Assembly (NCBI GenBank): GCA_013339895.1
Contig: JABACO010000009.1
Location: 9,142,071-9,206,070, forward strand
Source of the DNA: Ephydatia muelleri
Taxonomy: Eukaryota > Porifera > Demospongiae > Spongillida > Spongillidae
Length of the DNA stretch: 64,000 nt
Direction: 5' to 3'
The translations under genes and the position numbers were made by a program. Below, in pieces: positions 22,589 through 32,453 of the stretch. The notes under the pieces were generated by a model, which made no database searches, had not been told where the DNA came from, and worked only from the letters and a program-made list of their open reading frames with translations. The first letter of the stretch is position 1; each line of letters starts with the position of its first letter.

Positions 22589-23030
22589 CTTTACTAGCCA
22601 TCTAGCAATAAGTACCATTGAAAATTAAATGTGTCACGTTATTTTCGACCCCGCACTTATTTATTTTCTATTATTGCTCCAAACACACGGTTTGTAGCCT
22701 GCTGTTTCGCAACGGATTGCGCTGATCGTTGGTACATAACTGCAGCGTTGCACCTTACACCAAATCGCGCAGTCCGATTTCGAACGCGGGACACAGTTTG
22801 AGTTCTGCTTGCCTAAGAAAGCCAATTTGAGGGTGAAAAGTGTTAGCTTAGGATTTTCTTTAGGCGCGGTTTAAAGTGAGCATGTAGGCAGCCTAATTGT
22901 ACCTTTATCTGAAGCAGGTCTAGTTGTAATATTATAAATCGTTTTTGCCTTCTAACAGACGCTTCAAGTCGGAAGGTTGAAAATCAGCGGACATTTTGAT
23001 CATTTTAACAATGGCGTCATTGCTAAACAT
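22589..23030 (+). repeat. left terminal inverted repeat, inner part
   Basis: Continuation of the left repeat after the retrotransposon. Blocks such as CGCAACGGATTGCGCTGATC, GTTGGTACATAACTGCAGCG and CAATTTGAGGGTGAAAAGTG match the right repeat in inverted order, with small indels. Similarity runs to about 23027 (TTTTAACAATGGCGTCATTG). Confidence 0.9.
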
Positions 23031-23507
23031 GACTGAAAGTGGGTCATGGCTGTTTCGGTCGTGACATTAGGTTTTAAATTTAGATCATATTATTGGAATT
23101 ACGGTATTTCCAATTTATGGTGGACTCAAAGCTCATTAACAAAGACCTTACATCGGAGGCAGTTTATTTACTATGTATTGCAGGAAAGCAGGATTTGTTA
23201 GTTGGAATAGGTTGAGTACACACTCTACTTCGCATAACATCTATGACGCATATTCACACAACGATTCTAACTTTGAACCAGCGCTCGCGCATATAACGGT
23301 AGTCTCGTGGCGGGAAAATTGTATCAACTTTGCGTTCGTATTGTACGAAATCGCGCTTATAAAAACGGCTACGATTTGTTCGAGGCTAACGATCTAAGCT
23401 TGGTAAGCTATAAAATGAATTCTAAAATTTACTACGCGCTTTCTATCAGTGGACAAAACCAATGGTTTAACGATGAAATTTGTCACACCGCACGTCAGTC
23501 TATAGTC

Positions 23508-26500
23508 ATGGAACCCCGACATGGGTGTAAATTGGAAGACCTATGTAGAATTTGTGGATGCAAGCTTTTCATAGATCGCAAACAAGCAAAGGTCAAAAAG
23601 TCCTATCCATGCACATACCAATGCTCTTCCTATACGGAAGAGATTTTGCAAGCCTTCCATATCGATACAAAGAAGGATAGCCCTGAGATCCACCCCCAGA
23701 AGTTATGTAACAAGTGCTATTTATCAATGAAGCGTGTTACTGCTGCTGCTCAAAAGAAGACACCTTATAAGTGCTCAGTGGAGCCATATGACTGGTTTAT
23801 CCATTCCTTGGAGAGGTGCAAGGTATTGTGTCCATAGTTCTACATCACTTGTATACGGTATACTTCATATAGGGCTGCAATGGTCATAAGCCATTTTATA
23901 CAGCACGGTGGCAGAAGACAGGAAAGTTGGGAAGTACTCCAGCTGAAATTGTGGAACACATAAGAGCAGTAATGCCTCACAGGATAATACAAAGTCCCAC
24001 ACACCCTTCTCTAGCTCCCATACAGCTACTATCTGCCATTGAGGAGCTGCAATGTCCTATTTGCTTTGATGTATTGCAACAACCAATACAGCTCCTATGT
24101 GATAGGTTTGTGTGTGCCACCTGTCTAATAGAGTGGGTCCACTTGGCTGCTGCCCATTGTCCATGCTGTTACACGACTTTGCCTCTGGAGTGTGCACACA
24201 TTAAGCCTGCCTCTAAAATGGTGCAACTGTTACTGCACGATGTAATGGTGTTATGTACATTGTGTGAAAGAAGCATCAAGGCCATTGAGTATGACACACA
24301 TTGTTGCAGTCAAGTAAGCAAGCAAGAGATGCAACTAGTGAGTAAGGTGGTGCACAGCATGCTTGACGCAAGTAAAGAAAACTGCATTCGTATTCCTATC
24401 GGGGGAACAGTAAGCAACACACATGTAAAATAAAAAGTTTATGATTCTTTCCATTTTGATTTATAGCCCTTGACACTTGCTCGTGTAACAGCACCAAAGG
24501 CACCAGTTTCTGATCTCAGTGTGCGTACTCGCAAACGTCGTGTTCAAGAGCTTCAAAAGACACGTAAAATCTTGAGTGCTGGTCCCATGGATTCTGATAT
24601 CCTACTCCAGGATGAGATCAGAGCACTGACCAAGGAAGAGAAACAACAGTTACTCCATGATGCTGGTATCACAGTGGATGTACAACCAATTCATGAGCTA
24701 GCAATGAAGTCCATGCTTGGGATTCTATGGTATAGGCTCAGAATCCTTCGAAGGTGAACAAGATTAGAGTGCTCCAAGTTTATGTGTACCCTAAATTCAT
24801 GTATAGGTGGTTGAAGCAATCTGGTGTGTGCCTTGGCAGTGAAAGGAAGCAGCGTGCTCTTTGCAAAGAGCTGATTGGCGATAACTTGGAGGTAGAACTA
24901 GCTCTATTTTCATTCAAGTTGCCCAATGGTGAAGAAGGGCTTCGTGGGGCTGCTTATGGGTACACACCAAACCTCACTAGTAAGATAGTACAGCTTCTTG
25001 AGCAGAATGAGAAGTAGGTTCCTATGTACATGTATAAATATCACGTTTAGCTTCAAGCATGCACCTGTCTCATTAGGGAGGGCAAGCTCACTTGGCATGG
25101 CGGAATTATCCCCAATGATCAAATCTGGATAAAGCTTGGAGGTGACAAGAGTGGTGGCCTATTCAAAATGATATTTCAGATTGTTAATACACCAAAACCC
25201 AACTCAGTCCACAACACTTGTGTATTATCCTGCTTTGAGGCCGATGATACAGTTACGAACCTGCATGTGCACTGGACAGGTTTCGATCAGAGCTAGGTGG
25301 ACCATATCAGCAGAATGAAGTGGAGGTGAGGCAGCATTTTCTGCAGATATTCATTACCTGTATTAATAATTTTATTCAAGAACCTACACACTGAAATTGT
25401 TTCTTACTGGTGACCTCGAGTTCCTTAGTATCATGTATGGACTCTCTGGTGCAAGTGGTATGTGAATACATGCATAAGCACCACTGAGAACAGTAAAGAA
25501 TGCTTTCTCATATTCCAAAACCTGCAGGAAAACAGCCATGCTTGTTTTGCCTGATCACACTGGACCAGTTAGGAATGTCAGTTGATCGTAGGGGTTCTTG
25601 TGTCCCGCGTTCCTTGGATTCCATCATACTTGATCACCAAAGTTTCATTGAAGCTGGAGGCAATTTGAAAAGAGCCAAGTGGTATAACAACTGTATCCAT
25701 GATCCTTTCTTTAATCTCAGGTATGGCCATAAGTGTATAAATATCTGAATGATCTGCGTATTAAAAACATTTAGGTTTGTATACCTGGTTTGCACATCAC
25801 ACAAGGAATCTTTCAAAAGCTCTTCTCACTTTTTGAGCTAGCCTGCCATAACCTTGATCTCAAACTTGCCATGCATTGGAAAGCTTCTCCCATGGCAAAG
25901 TCACAATATGATGTTTACTCTCAGACACTGAAAGACCTTGACAGTGCTCTCATTGAATTGGAGCAACTTAATCAGGAGGCAGAGAGTGTACAACAGCTTG
26001 CAACCTACAATGCAATTGTTGCAGGTGCAGTCACTCCTATTGTGGATGAGCTCCTGGAACTCGCTGGAAACTGTTACAAAAGAGTTCAAGTTCAGGTAAG
26101 ATAAAAGCACTGCAAATGTACATATTCATGCAGGTCTCTATATTATGGTCAAAACACTCAGAGAAACCATTCAGATGGGTTTCAACCTTGAGGAGGGCCC
26201 TTGTATTAAGGGCATCGAAAGCTGCCTAACTTCATTTGGTGTGTGCCGCCAACGGTACTATGGGGGAATATTTGTGGGGAACCATGTCCACAAAATTCTA
26301 AAGGTATGCATGCGCAATGCTTTGTGGTCATGATATGCAATTATATACTTTATAGCCTGCCAATGTAGACACTCTCTGCTCATGTGTCCTCAAGGCAACT
26401 GAGAACGTGCCAGAACTAAAATTGGAGGCAGTGGCAGTTCATCAAAAGTTCCGTACAATCCTTATGCAGTTTTCCGAATGCCATGTACTTTATGACAGCA

Positions 26501-26890
26501 CAGTACTGACACAAGATGACATACAACACCTTGGTAAGCACTTGATTGTAATTTGAATAGCAACTTGAATGTATATTCTTTTCACAAGGCCAAGCCATCA
26601 AGAACTTCTTCTGTTCATTTGACAGAGATTTCAAAGGAATTGCCAGAACCTTGAAAATGCATATACTTGAAGACCACATGCTGGAGTGGTTGTCAATGCA
26701 CCAAGCAGGCTGTGGGTTAATGGGTGAGCAGGGTGCAGAGTCAATTCACGCGAAGTTCAACTCTTCCCTGCGAACATATTCAGGGATCAAGGACCCTGTA
26801 GCAAAGTTGAAATGCATACTGCAAGACCATTATCTAAGCATATCACCTCACATGACATCTGCTGTGCCACCCCCTAAAAAACATATGTGA
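23508..26890 (+). CDS. RAG1-like protein
   Basis: Multi-exon gene similar to vertebrate RAG1, the DDE recombinase of V(D)J joining, and to its Transib/RAGL transposon relatives. Exons read: 23508-23822 (LCRICG ... FHIDTKKDSPEIHP ... CNKC, as in the RAG1 N-terminal zinc region), 23915-24409 (RING: CPIC...CATC...CPCC, then a CTLC finger), 24467-24753 (basic RTRKRRVQELQKTRK, at the place of the nonamer-binding region), 24807-25013, 25077-25325, 25381-25457, 25528-25720, 25775-26095, 26134-26303, 26356-26533, 26589-26890 (stop). Core candidates: Asp at 25144 (GGDKSGG), Asp at 25243/25246 (EADD), CLFC zinc pair at about 25545, Glu at 26726/26738 (GEQGAES). An ATG at 23415 is an alternative start. 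The frame slips by one base near 25270, and phases are unresolved at 25325/25381 and 25720/25775; either small exons or decay. Confidence 0.75.
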
Positions 26891-27669
26891 CTTTGATACC
26901 AAAGCTTATTCAACTCAATCTCAGTTTGCGTGCATATTCAAAGCTTTAAAAGGGTATGAAAGAACTCGCGTAGTAACGTAGAAACAAGATAAAAAGCAAC
27001 ATCGTACCCTCCTCATCGTACCCTCCTCATCGTTTTGAAACCATTTATCTCGAAAAATATAAACGGAATTCGTGGAAAACTGAAATAGAATAAACCGCAT
27101 CCGATGAGATATCACGCATTCTAGGTCGTATAAAACCAGTTCCAGAGGCGGATCCAGGGGGGGGGGGGGGGGGGGGGGGGAAACTAGGGAATTCCCCCCC
27201 CCCCCGCTGGACCGTCCATAATAATATTCATTCACTACACCGTAGACTCCATTACATAATCAATTCGCGTAAGTGTTGATTACTTATGCAAGGGATCGTG
27301 GCATCCGTTAGGCGCTATATCCTTTGATAAAGGCGCTATTGTCCCTTTTGTTATCGACGTCATATTATAGCGCCAGACAAAGACCCTTTCTCAAAAGCTC
27401 TATATACTTCTGTGTAAAGGCATTATTTTATACGTCTCAGTTCAGTGTGCTTTGCTGTTGTCGGATTACTTGTCAGTCATCTTAGCAATTTCTCTCTGTT
27501 TTATCGGTGAGTATAAAATTTTGTAATACATGCAGTGATGAAGTATTAATCTGCATGCTTATAGTATACTAATAGAGTTTTGAAAGTCGAATATCCAAGG
27601 TGTATACACAAGCAGGCTAGGTAAGTTAATATAACGTGTAGCCCACATCGTCATTGCATTATTTAATAG
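26891..27669. other. spacer with hAT-like terminal motif
   Basis: Follows the RAG1-like stop codon. CAGAGGCGGATCCAG at 27143-27157, then a polyG run, resembles the ends of the hAT-type MITEs at 4948 and 53341. The matching other end was not found. No gene was seen. Confidence 0.5.
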
Positions 27670-28144
27670 TTGTCGAACTCTCGTGATATTCCTATATATA
27701 CAGCAATACTGTCCTTGCTGCCCCAGATAGCTATCAAATGTGCACTGGATTATAAACTGTTTGCATTTTACGAAAATGACCTTCCATCATACTCCTCACT
27801 GCCCTCAGAACTGGATCACTGGGTTCTTTATTGGAGGAGAAAAATGGAAACATCTAGTCCACCTGAAATCTTAGTTAATTGCTACACACATGCAGACCCC
27901 GACATTTTCCCAAACATTCAAGTTCTTTTAAGTATTTGGTGTATATATTTCCAGTTACAAGTTCAGAAGCGGAGCGTTTTTTTTTTCCTGTTCTTCAAAA
28001 CGTCGTTGAGAAATAGAATGGGAGAAGAACGCACTCGCATTACTGCATACAAATTACAATGTAACTATAGATCCTAAAATGATTGTTGAACTTTTTGTTA
28101 AAGCAAATCCAAGACGCCTATTCAGACCTTTGCATGATGAGTAA
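27670..28144 (+). pseudogene. hAT transposase C-terminal fragment
   Basis: Similar to the C-terminal dimerisation region of hAT transposases of the ZMYM/DUF4371-related kind: LPSELDHW, then HADPDIFPNIQVLL, a remnant of the SEAERxFS motif around 27965-27985, RNRMGEER, and a last segment IVELFVKANPRRLFRPL ending at 28142-28144. The frame changes at a T-run near 27980 and again near 28060, so it is broken. The catalytic part is absent. It lies downstream of the RAG1-like gene inside the same inverted repeats. Confidence 0.7.
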
Positions 28145-28655
28145 AGCATTTAACCTGTATCTATGACTACATGTATGACATGAGGCATTTTTCATTTTTG
28201 CAATCCACGCATGCGCGCGAGTGCATACGATTTACGGCGCTTATATGGCAGTATAGTAATTACATGCATGTAAGCATGCATGCATGCATATGCATATGTA
28301 GATGGACCAGTAGAAGCCAGTAATTACTATGCATTATGCTATGTTTTGTGACTTAAAAAGTGCGAAAGTTGCAAAGCGGCTGGGGCGGAGCCCCAGACCC
28401 CGATGGGGGAGCTTACAGCGCTCCCCAACACTGGTACCTTTATGTGCAGCTACGTCTTAACTTACATGTACTACCGTCATCTTGTGAGGAATTACCGACG
28501 GCTTCTCGACAGAGCCCTTTTTCTACAACGTACGCACCAGGTGGACTTAATGAACTCGCGTTGCTAGGTACTTAAAATTCATAGTGGGCGCGGGCCTGGT
28601 GCCGATTTTTGAATGGAATGAAACAGCCGTGGGGTGTGCTGATCAGAGCAAAAAC

Positions 28656-28671
28656 GGTTCTTTTCAGAACC
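28656..28671 (+). promoter_or_regulatory. histone-mRNA-type 3' stem-loop
   Basis: GGTTCTTTTCAGAACC: six-pair stem, TTTC loop, 5' AAAAAC and 3' A, followed by AAGAAGAGC like a purine-rich histone downstream element. It matches the animal replication-dependent histone consensus (GGYYCTTTTCAGRRCC). No histone coding sequence is adjacent. Confidence 0.7.
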
Positions 28672-28883
28672 AAGAAGAGCAAGCCTCTTCCAGTGGGCTG
28701 CCGCAACGTAAACGTAGGAGAAAGCAGTCGCCACCAATATGGGAGCAGCTGATGAAGAAAAAAGCCCCGAGAGGTAACCCCGAGCCCTGGAGTAGCAATA
28801 AAGCGATTGCAACACGCGCAAGCCATCAAGCGACTGCTTTCTCCTACGTCGCGGCAGCCCACTGGTAGAAGCTTGCTCTTCTT

Positions 28884-28899
28884 GGTTCTGAAAAGAACC
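28884..28899 (-). promoter_or_regulatory. histone-mRNA-type 3' stem-loop, second arm
   Basis: The same 16 bases on the minus strand, in the other arm of the fold-back, with identical flanks (AAAAAC before, AAGAAGAGC after). Confidence 0.7.
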
Positions 28900-28929
28900 G
28901 TTTTTGCTCTGATCAGCACACCCACTTTT

Positions 28930-29419
28930 CAGCCAATGACGTCATTGTTAAAATGATAATCATTTCAAAATGTCCGCTGTTTTTCAACCTTCCGACTTGA
29001 AGCGTCTGTTAGAGAGCAAAAACGATTTATAATGCTACAACTAGACCTGCTTCAGATACAGGTACAATTTGGCTGCCTAAACGCTCACTTTTATGCAGGA
29101 TAAACCGCGCCAAAAAAAAATCCTAAGCTAACACTTTTCACCCTCAAATTGGCTTTCTTAGGCAAGCAGAACTCAAACTGTGTCCCGGGTTCGAAATCGG
29201 ACTGCGCGATTTGGTGTAAGGTGCAACGCTGCAGTTATGTACCAACGATCAGCGCAATCCGTTGCGAAACAGCAGGCTAAAAACTGTGTGTTTGGAGCAA
29301 TAATAGAAAATAAAAGAATGCCGAAAATAACGTGACACATTCTAAGCTTATTCCGTTTTCAGATTATGGATATCTCATACCACCAGGTTACGAAAATCAA
29401 GAGAATCCCGTTACGCACT
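28930..29419 (-). repeat. right terminal inverted repeat
   Basis: About 490 bp matching, inverted, 22589-23030 and 17173-17231. It preserves the uninterrupted sequence into which the retrotransposon inserted on the left. The extreme end on the minus strand reads TACAGTGCGTAAC. Confidence 0.9.
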
Positions 29420-29490
29420 GTACATGTAATTTTATATAATCCACAATGGTGCCTGGCATCGTACAGCCCTGGATCAAACTATAGGCAGAC

Positions 29491-30137
29491 CTGCACATGC
29501 ATTCAGAACGCACTAACGTGAAACATGCCTTGGATGCTTCGACGCCTTTCTCTCCATCGGTTTCTTCATTTCCTGTCCCTCCTCGCGGGTGAATTGGCCG
29601 TCTTGCAGCATGTCCCTCTGGGGCTTGAGCAGGCGGCACATTCACAACTGCATTCCCGTTCGTTTGGAGGACCTTCGAAGGGTTGATCAACAGTTCTGTT
29701 AGCTCGGCCAGCGCTTGTTCGTCCTGCAGCTGGGATATCCGATTCTCAGATGTTACTCCGTGAGAGTGAGCGGACTGCTTTGGCGCCTCGGTAATATCGC
29801 GAGCTCGAGACGAGGAGGGCGCATCGGTCGAAAGCCCAGGTTTCTTCTGTTTGTGGTGAAAAAGGTGAAACCTGTTTCTCAGTGCTTTCTTGTCGGAGCC
29901 CGCCCCCAAATGCTCCTCCTTCGTCACGTCCCCCTCCGTACTAGCGATGTTGCTGAATCGTGCTGTTGCGTGTGTACGTAAGAGGTCATGAAAACCAACC
30001 CATATATGTTACGGCTTAGTAACCTAGCCAGCCGCCCGGCGTGGCGTGCAGTTATTCAACTTACACTCCAACCAGGTGCCGTCGACGGTGTTTTCCGCAG
30101 CGTCAGACTGCGCGGAGCTGTCCTCTCTGTTATCCAT
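29491..30137 (-). CDS. MCTP-like copy C, 5' exons
   Basis: First exon 30065-30137 (ATG; MDNREDSS start, donor GTAAGT) and second exon 29491-29962, closely matching copy B and open in the same frame. The second exon encodes a Ser/Lys-rich cytosolic N-terminus and carries a small in-frame difference (NIAST for NA) near its start. These exons are separated from the C2 exons (16781 and below) by the RAG1-like block. Unless a ~12.7 kb intron is spliced, the gene is cut in two. Confidence 0.75.
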
Positions 30138-30324
30138 CACGACTGTGGCCTACGCCCATCAATATTGGCCTGAGGACCCGACAGCGCGGTTTTACTTTGC
30201 CCACGCCCCTTAGCAATAGTCTCGGTCCCAGACCCAGTTCACCGCGCAGCGGATGGATTACATCACTCCAATTGGCGGTGACATAATCCTTCCGCTGCTA
30301 TTCTCACTTCCACCGAAAACTTTT

Positions 30325-30417
30325 GCGATAATACATAATACATAAATGATTCACAATTTGATTGAGGAGCTCCTCTATCAAGAACACTGAATTGAATCAT
30401 TTATGTATTATTACATA
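30325..30417. repeat. palindromic spacer element, copy 2
   Basis: Homologue of 12043-12140. The left arm has a ~6 bp deletion (ATTCACAATTTGATTGAGG), so the hairpin is imperfect. It lies between copy C and the 3' end of copy E. Confidence 0.9.
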
Positions 30418-30713
30418 GTGATGCCATTGTAGCCTTTATTTTAAACATACATGGTCTCCATGGATACACCCGATGCTACAGGAATCATTTGAGGCAAAAT
30501 TATTAATGAAAAAAGCTAACCTAAGGTCTGTTATCATTTGGCATCCATGACTATGTCCTTGAATGCGTCTATTCGAAGTGGAAACACAAGTCTGTAGTGG
30601 TAGGTAGCTCATGCCACTGTAGCTATAGGGATAGACCATAGTAGGGATGGGGAGGAGATGGGAGGTGTGGTGGAGGAGGGAAGTGTGAGGACTTGGTGGT
30701 GTGTCTTACTAAC

Positions 30714-31318
30714 CAGCTGTCTGTTGGTGGGAGCCCTGGATATGAAGTCCAGCAGTTCTTGGTTTGGTATGTAGTGAGGATTTCTTAGCCTCTTTGTGAA
30801 CTTGTTCATTCCTGACAGAGAATAACATCATGACTTTGTCAGGAATCATGGCAACCCACCAGTGCACTTACCCCATGCCAGTATGATGTAACGCAGAGGA
30901 ATGAAGTACACAATCACCATGGCTACCGTCAGTACTGTAATTGCCAACCAACACAACCATGGGACTCTCCCAGCGACAGAAACTTTAAAGATGTCCAGAG
31001 AGAAAAAAAGAAGATAGAAACAGAAAGTAAGTGAGAATTATGAGACCACACACTATGGGGGAGGGAGGGGAGGGCACAGAGGAGGTCACAAAGATGTAGG
31101 AGTGTTTGGCAGTCAATGAATAATCATAAATGGGAAACTAATATCAGTACTGTATTGTAGTAATTTCAGAATGTTATGAGCAGGTTACTCTGTAGCTGCC
31201 ACACCCCTCATCTGTGCTGCCACATCCTCTCTCACCAGTATGAGATCATGGCCACTGCATACACCATCAAGCAGAGCCATAGAATGAAGCCATTCGTGTA
31301 CAGCATAATACCAGACAG
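30714..31318 (-). pseudogene. MCTP-like copy E, 3' fragment
   Basis: Tail exon 30714-30811 ([21 protein letters not shown]) and second-pass exon 30872-30982. The latter has one extra G (CTGGGAGAG for CTGGAGAG), which breaks the frame. Upstream the sequence leaves the family. A splice-bounded 83 nt segment at 31236-31318 encodes about 27 mostly hydrophobic residues (SGIMLYTNGFILWLCLMVY) with no counterpart in the other copies. With fragment F (52629-54282) it probably formed one gene whose middle is now transposon DNA. Confidence 0.65.
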
Positions 31319-32453
31319 CTGGTGAAGGGAAGGGAGGGGACAAAAATGTGAGTGCTGAAGGTGTTCAACTGAGATGTGATACCCACCTCATCCTCACCCC
31401 TAGCCACACCCTCATCCTCACACCTAGCCCACCCCTCATCCTCACCCCTAGCCCCACCCCTAGTCCCACCCCTCATCCTAGCCCCACCCTCATCCTCACC
31501 CCACCCACTCATCCTCACTCCACCCCTCATCCTCACCCCTATCCACCTCCACCCTCATCCTCACTCCCTCACCTCACCCCTCATCTTCACCTCACCCCTC
31601 ATCCTCATCCCACCCCTCATCCTCACCCCACCCCTCATCCTCACCCCACCTTCATCCTCATTCTACCTTTATCCTCACCCCACCTTCATCCTCACCCCCA
31701 GCCCCACCACATAGCACACAAATTTGCACTCATTAAACTCTTGAGTTGAGCGCTAGTTATATGCCATTCCTCAGGTGCTACAGATTTGATTTGCATAGCA
31801 AAACACATTGACACATATCCTCAGTGGTATCCAAACATATACAAAAGTTTCCAAGCATGCAGATAAATATATCTCACCAACCTTTAGAACCATGGACTTA
31901 GACAACTAGCAATGTAATGTGAACTATAAATCTTTTGAAAACAATGGTGTCTGTGATGATCGCTGTTGAAATAGTGCCACAAATGTATTTACTCACTAAT
32001 AACTAATTTCGTGGGGTTAAATCGTGGTGATTTTTACATTAGTAAGGTTGCATCATGAGAGAGATCACCTAACATTACAACTGATAAACAATCCTACATA
32101 GGATCCAGTGGTCACTCACTGTGCTGGCTGTGACTAAAAGCAGTCTAATTTTAAATGACTTCTAATTATGGAATAGCTAGTGACCTCTAATGTTGTTACC
32201 CATATAATCTCTACAAATAACTGAAGGGTAACCATACATTTCTCAAGCCCAACGAGCCATTGGCAATGACAGCAATTCGGTCCCCACATTATTTGGAGGT
32301 CACATGACAGACATATCCATATCTCAGCCTCATCCATGTGGTGGGGGGATAAGATGATGGTGCGACCTTCACACAAAGTACCATGTCTCCTGGCACAGTA
32401 AATATTGGCTCATCCAGGATCACTGTTATAGAGTTCCCCAGAAAGGGTAGTAG
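31319..32453. other. spacer with C-rich minisatellite
   Basis: About 31380-31705 is a tandem repeat of ~16 bp units such as CCTCATCCTCACCCCA; its ORFs are artefacts. The rest is AT-rich without a recognised gene. It marks the left limit of the large insertion block in copy E/F. Confidence 0.7.

Larger units (their letters stand above)
28626..28925. repeat. fold-back with two histone-type stem-loops
   Basis: Inverted arms of ~100 bp (28626-28735 and about 28828-28925) begin GGTGTGCTGATCAGAGC, contain ACGGTTCTTTTCAGAACCA and continue GAAGAGCAAGC. The left arm resembles the inner end of the right terminal repeat. ORFs on both strands are products of this symmetry. Confidence 0.85.
16971..29419. 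mobile_element. RAG1-like transposon with long inverted repeats
   Basis: Composite element inserted in intron 2 of MCTP copy C. The left end (GTGCGTAATG at 16971) and right end (complement of TTACGCACT at 29411-29419) share AGTGCGTAA. The inverted repeats continue for about 450 bp on each side. Inside lie a RAG1-like gene (+ strand), a hAT transposase fragment and a histone-type stem-loop fold-back. A Ty3/gypsy element splits the left repeat. Flanks match the continuous intron of copies B and F, but about 12 bp of target (ATCTCGCGTACA) is missing on the left, so no clean target duplication remains. It is not certain that the RAG1-like protein, rather than another transposase, is the one that moves these ends. 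Confidence 0.75.

Noticed and set aside
28572..28925. 117-codon minus-strand ORF considered as a RAG2-like candidate
   Set aside because: It follows the arms of a fold-back repeat, is open on both strands by symmetry and shows no Kelch motifs.
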